Below are positions 63,420 to 64,000 of a stretch of DNA of 64,000 nucleotides, piece after piece. Numbering within the stretch: position 1 is the stretch's first letter; the number at the start of each line of letters is the position of its first letter. The notes under the pieces are model-generated. The model saw only the letters and a list, made by a program, of their open reading frames with translations. It was not told the origin of the DNA and searched no databases. The position numbers and the translations under genes were made by a program. The stretch is from Undaria pinnatifida (lineage: Eukaryota; Sar; Phaeophyceae; Laminariales; Alariaceae), in assembly GCA_012845835.1 (NCBI GenBank), contig JABAKD010000008.1, positions 1,881,558 to 1,945,557 of the forward strand. The letters run 5' to 3'.

Positions 63420-64000
63420 TTTTGGGCACTTTTTTTTCGGTGGCTCGGTGTCACTCGCGCGAGTGACCCCCTTGTTCCTTTCGGTCACAGGCTTTCTTTC
63501 TTTCGCTCTGCTGTATAACATCCTCGATATTCATACGAAAAGGGATGGTTAGCTACGCTGCAGCAAAAAAAAACGCCGAGCGTGTTTTTGTCAATGAGGT
63601 ACAGAGTCACTCGCACGAGTATGATATGGTATGATAGTATGATAGTATGATAGTTTGATATGGTATGATAGTATGATTGTATGATATGGTATGATAGTAT
63701 GATAGTATGATAGTATGATAGTATGATAGTATGATATGGTATGATAGTATGATAGTATGATAGTATGATAGTATGATAGTATGATAGTGTGATAGTATAA
63801 TAGTATGATAGTATGATAGTATGATAGTATGATAGTATGATAGTATGATAGTATGATAGTATCATAGTATCATAGTATGATAGTATGATAGTATGATAGC
63901 ATGTTAGTATGATAGTATGATAGTATGATAGCATGGTAGTATCATAGTATCATAGTATCATAGTATCATAGTATGATGGTATGATAGTGTGATCATATGA
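63420..64000 (+). mobile_element. Family J element with attached octamer array
   Basis: The perfect palindrome GTCACTCGCGCGAGTGAC (63450-63467), then 'cccccttgttcctttcggtc', 'agcgtgtttttgtcaatgag' and 'gtacagagtcactcgcacga', and from 63621 to the window end an octamer array (TATGATAG)n with TATGATATGG and ATCATAG variants. The same element with the same array, inverted, is at 41018-41670. The 149-codon YYHTIILS frame is an artefact of the array. Confidence 0.8.

Overview
The window looks like a gene-poor stretch of a eukaryotic nuclear genome. There are no operons, no closely packed reading frames, no rRNA and no intact tRNA gene. There are instead many interspersed repeat families, microsatellites, minisatellites and degenerate TTAGGG-like tracts. 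A 5'-truncated, frameshifted LINE reverse-transcriptase remnant (about 36.07-36.96 kb, minus) and short exons with GT/AG borders support this. By inference only, the LINE C-terminus, the degenerate (GGGTTA) tracts and the repeat-filled introns would suit a stramenopile, for example a brown-alga-like genome. The taxon is not shown by any recognised host gene.

Coding content. The best host signals are small islands on the minus strand: a start exon with a typical signal peptide (52286-52019), a two-exon block with a 74-bp intron (35780-35508), an exon at 24235-24121, an exon at 7480-7349, and after a 61-bp intron a terminal exon (7287-7240) that ends in a short hydrophobic tail. Weaker minus-strand candidates lie at 40.03-40.15, 14.13-14.21 and 12.90-12.97 kb. 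They may belong to one gene of about 45 kb with repeat-filled introns, whose product would be secreted or membrane/GPI anchored. They could also be parts of two or three genes. I do not recognise the family. A few weak plus-strand exon candidates are also listed.

Repeat layer. Recurrent families, named here only for this window: A (TIR element ending in CTACGATAGAGGT, ~250-500 bp, at least ten copies); B (~90 bp, TTAA-bounded, CCCCTTT/AAAGGGG termini, more than 20 copies, often in tandem, sometimes inside A); C (~300 bp, unclassified, full and fragmentary copies across the window); D and D' (tRNA-like-headed, poly-A-tailed SINEs); E and F (further SINE-like modules, F ending in (CAA)n); S (TIR element carrying expanded (GGGTC)n); J (element with the palindrome GTCACTCGCGCGAGTGAC and an attached octamer microsatellite); T (tandem ~160-180 bp unit mixed with telomere-like repeats); and a 779-bp PIF/Harbinger-like element with TTA target duplications (44280-45058).

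Layout. 0-7 kb: A, B, C, S and SINE E copies. 7.2-7.5 kb: terminal exons. 7.6-16 kb: minisatellites, an S array, A/B/J clusters. 16.5-22.4 kb: telomere-like repeat, SINEs, C, two unexplained ORFs, B arrays, a GATC-rich tandem array, (GGTTC)n. 23.2-24.3 kb: S array and exon. 24.5-35.3 kb: triplet arrays, A/B/C/S copies, T array, SINE cluster. 35.5-37.1 kb: exons next to the LINE remnant. 37.5-50.6 kb: duplicated SINE, B arrays, octamer array, SINE pair, Harbinger-like element, C and F copies, (ATA)n. 51.2-53 kb: signal-peptide exon and a full SINE. 53-59 kb: mostly unique sequence without a recognisable gene. 59.15-60.66 kb: an array of palindromic GGAAGCTTCC/TTCCATGGAA modules. 61-64 kb: J, F, A and a second octamer array.

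Across all these contexts the 9-mer TACCWGGTA occurs 23 times by my reading, where about 0.5 is expected by chance. It is the most unexpected signal in the window.
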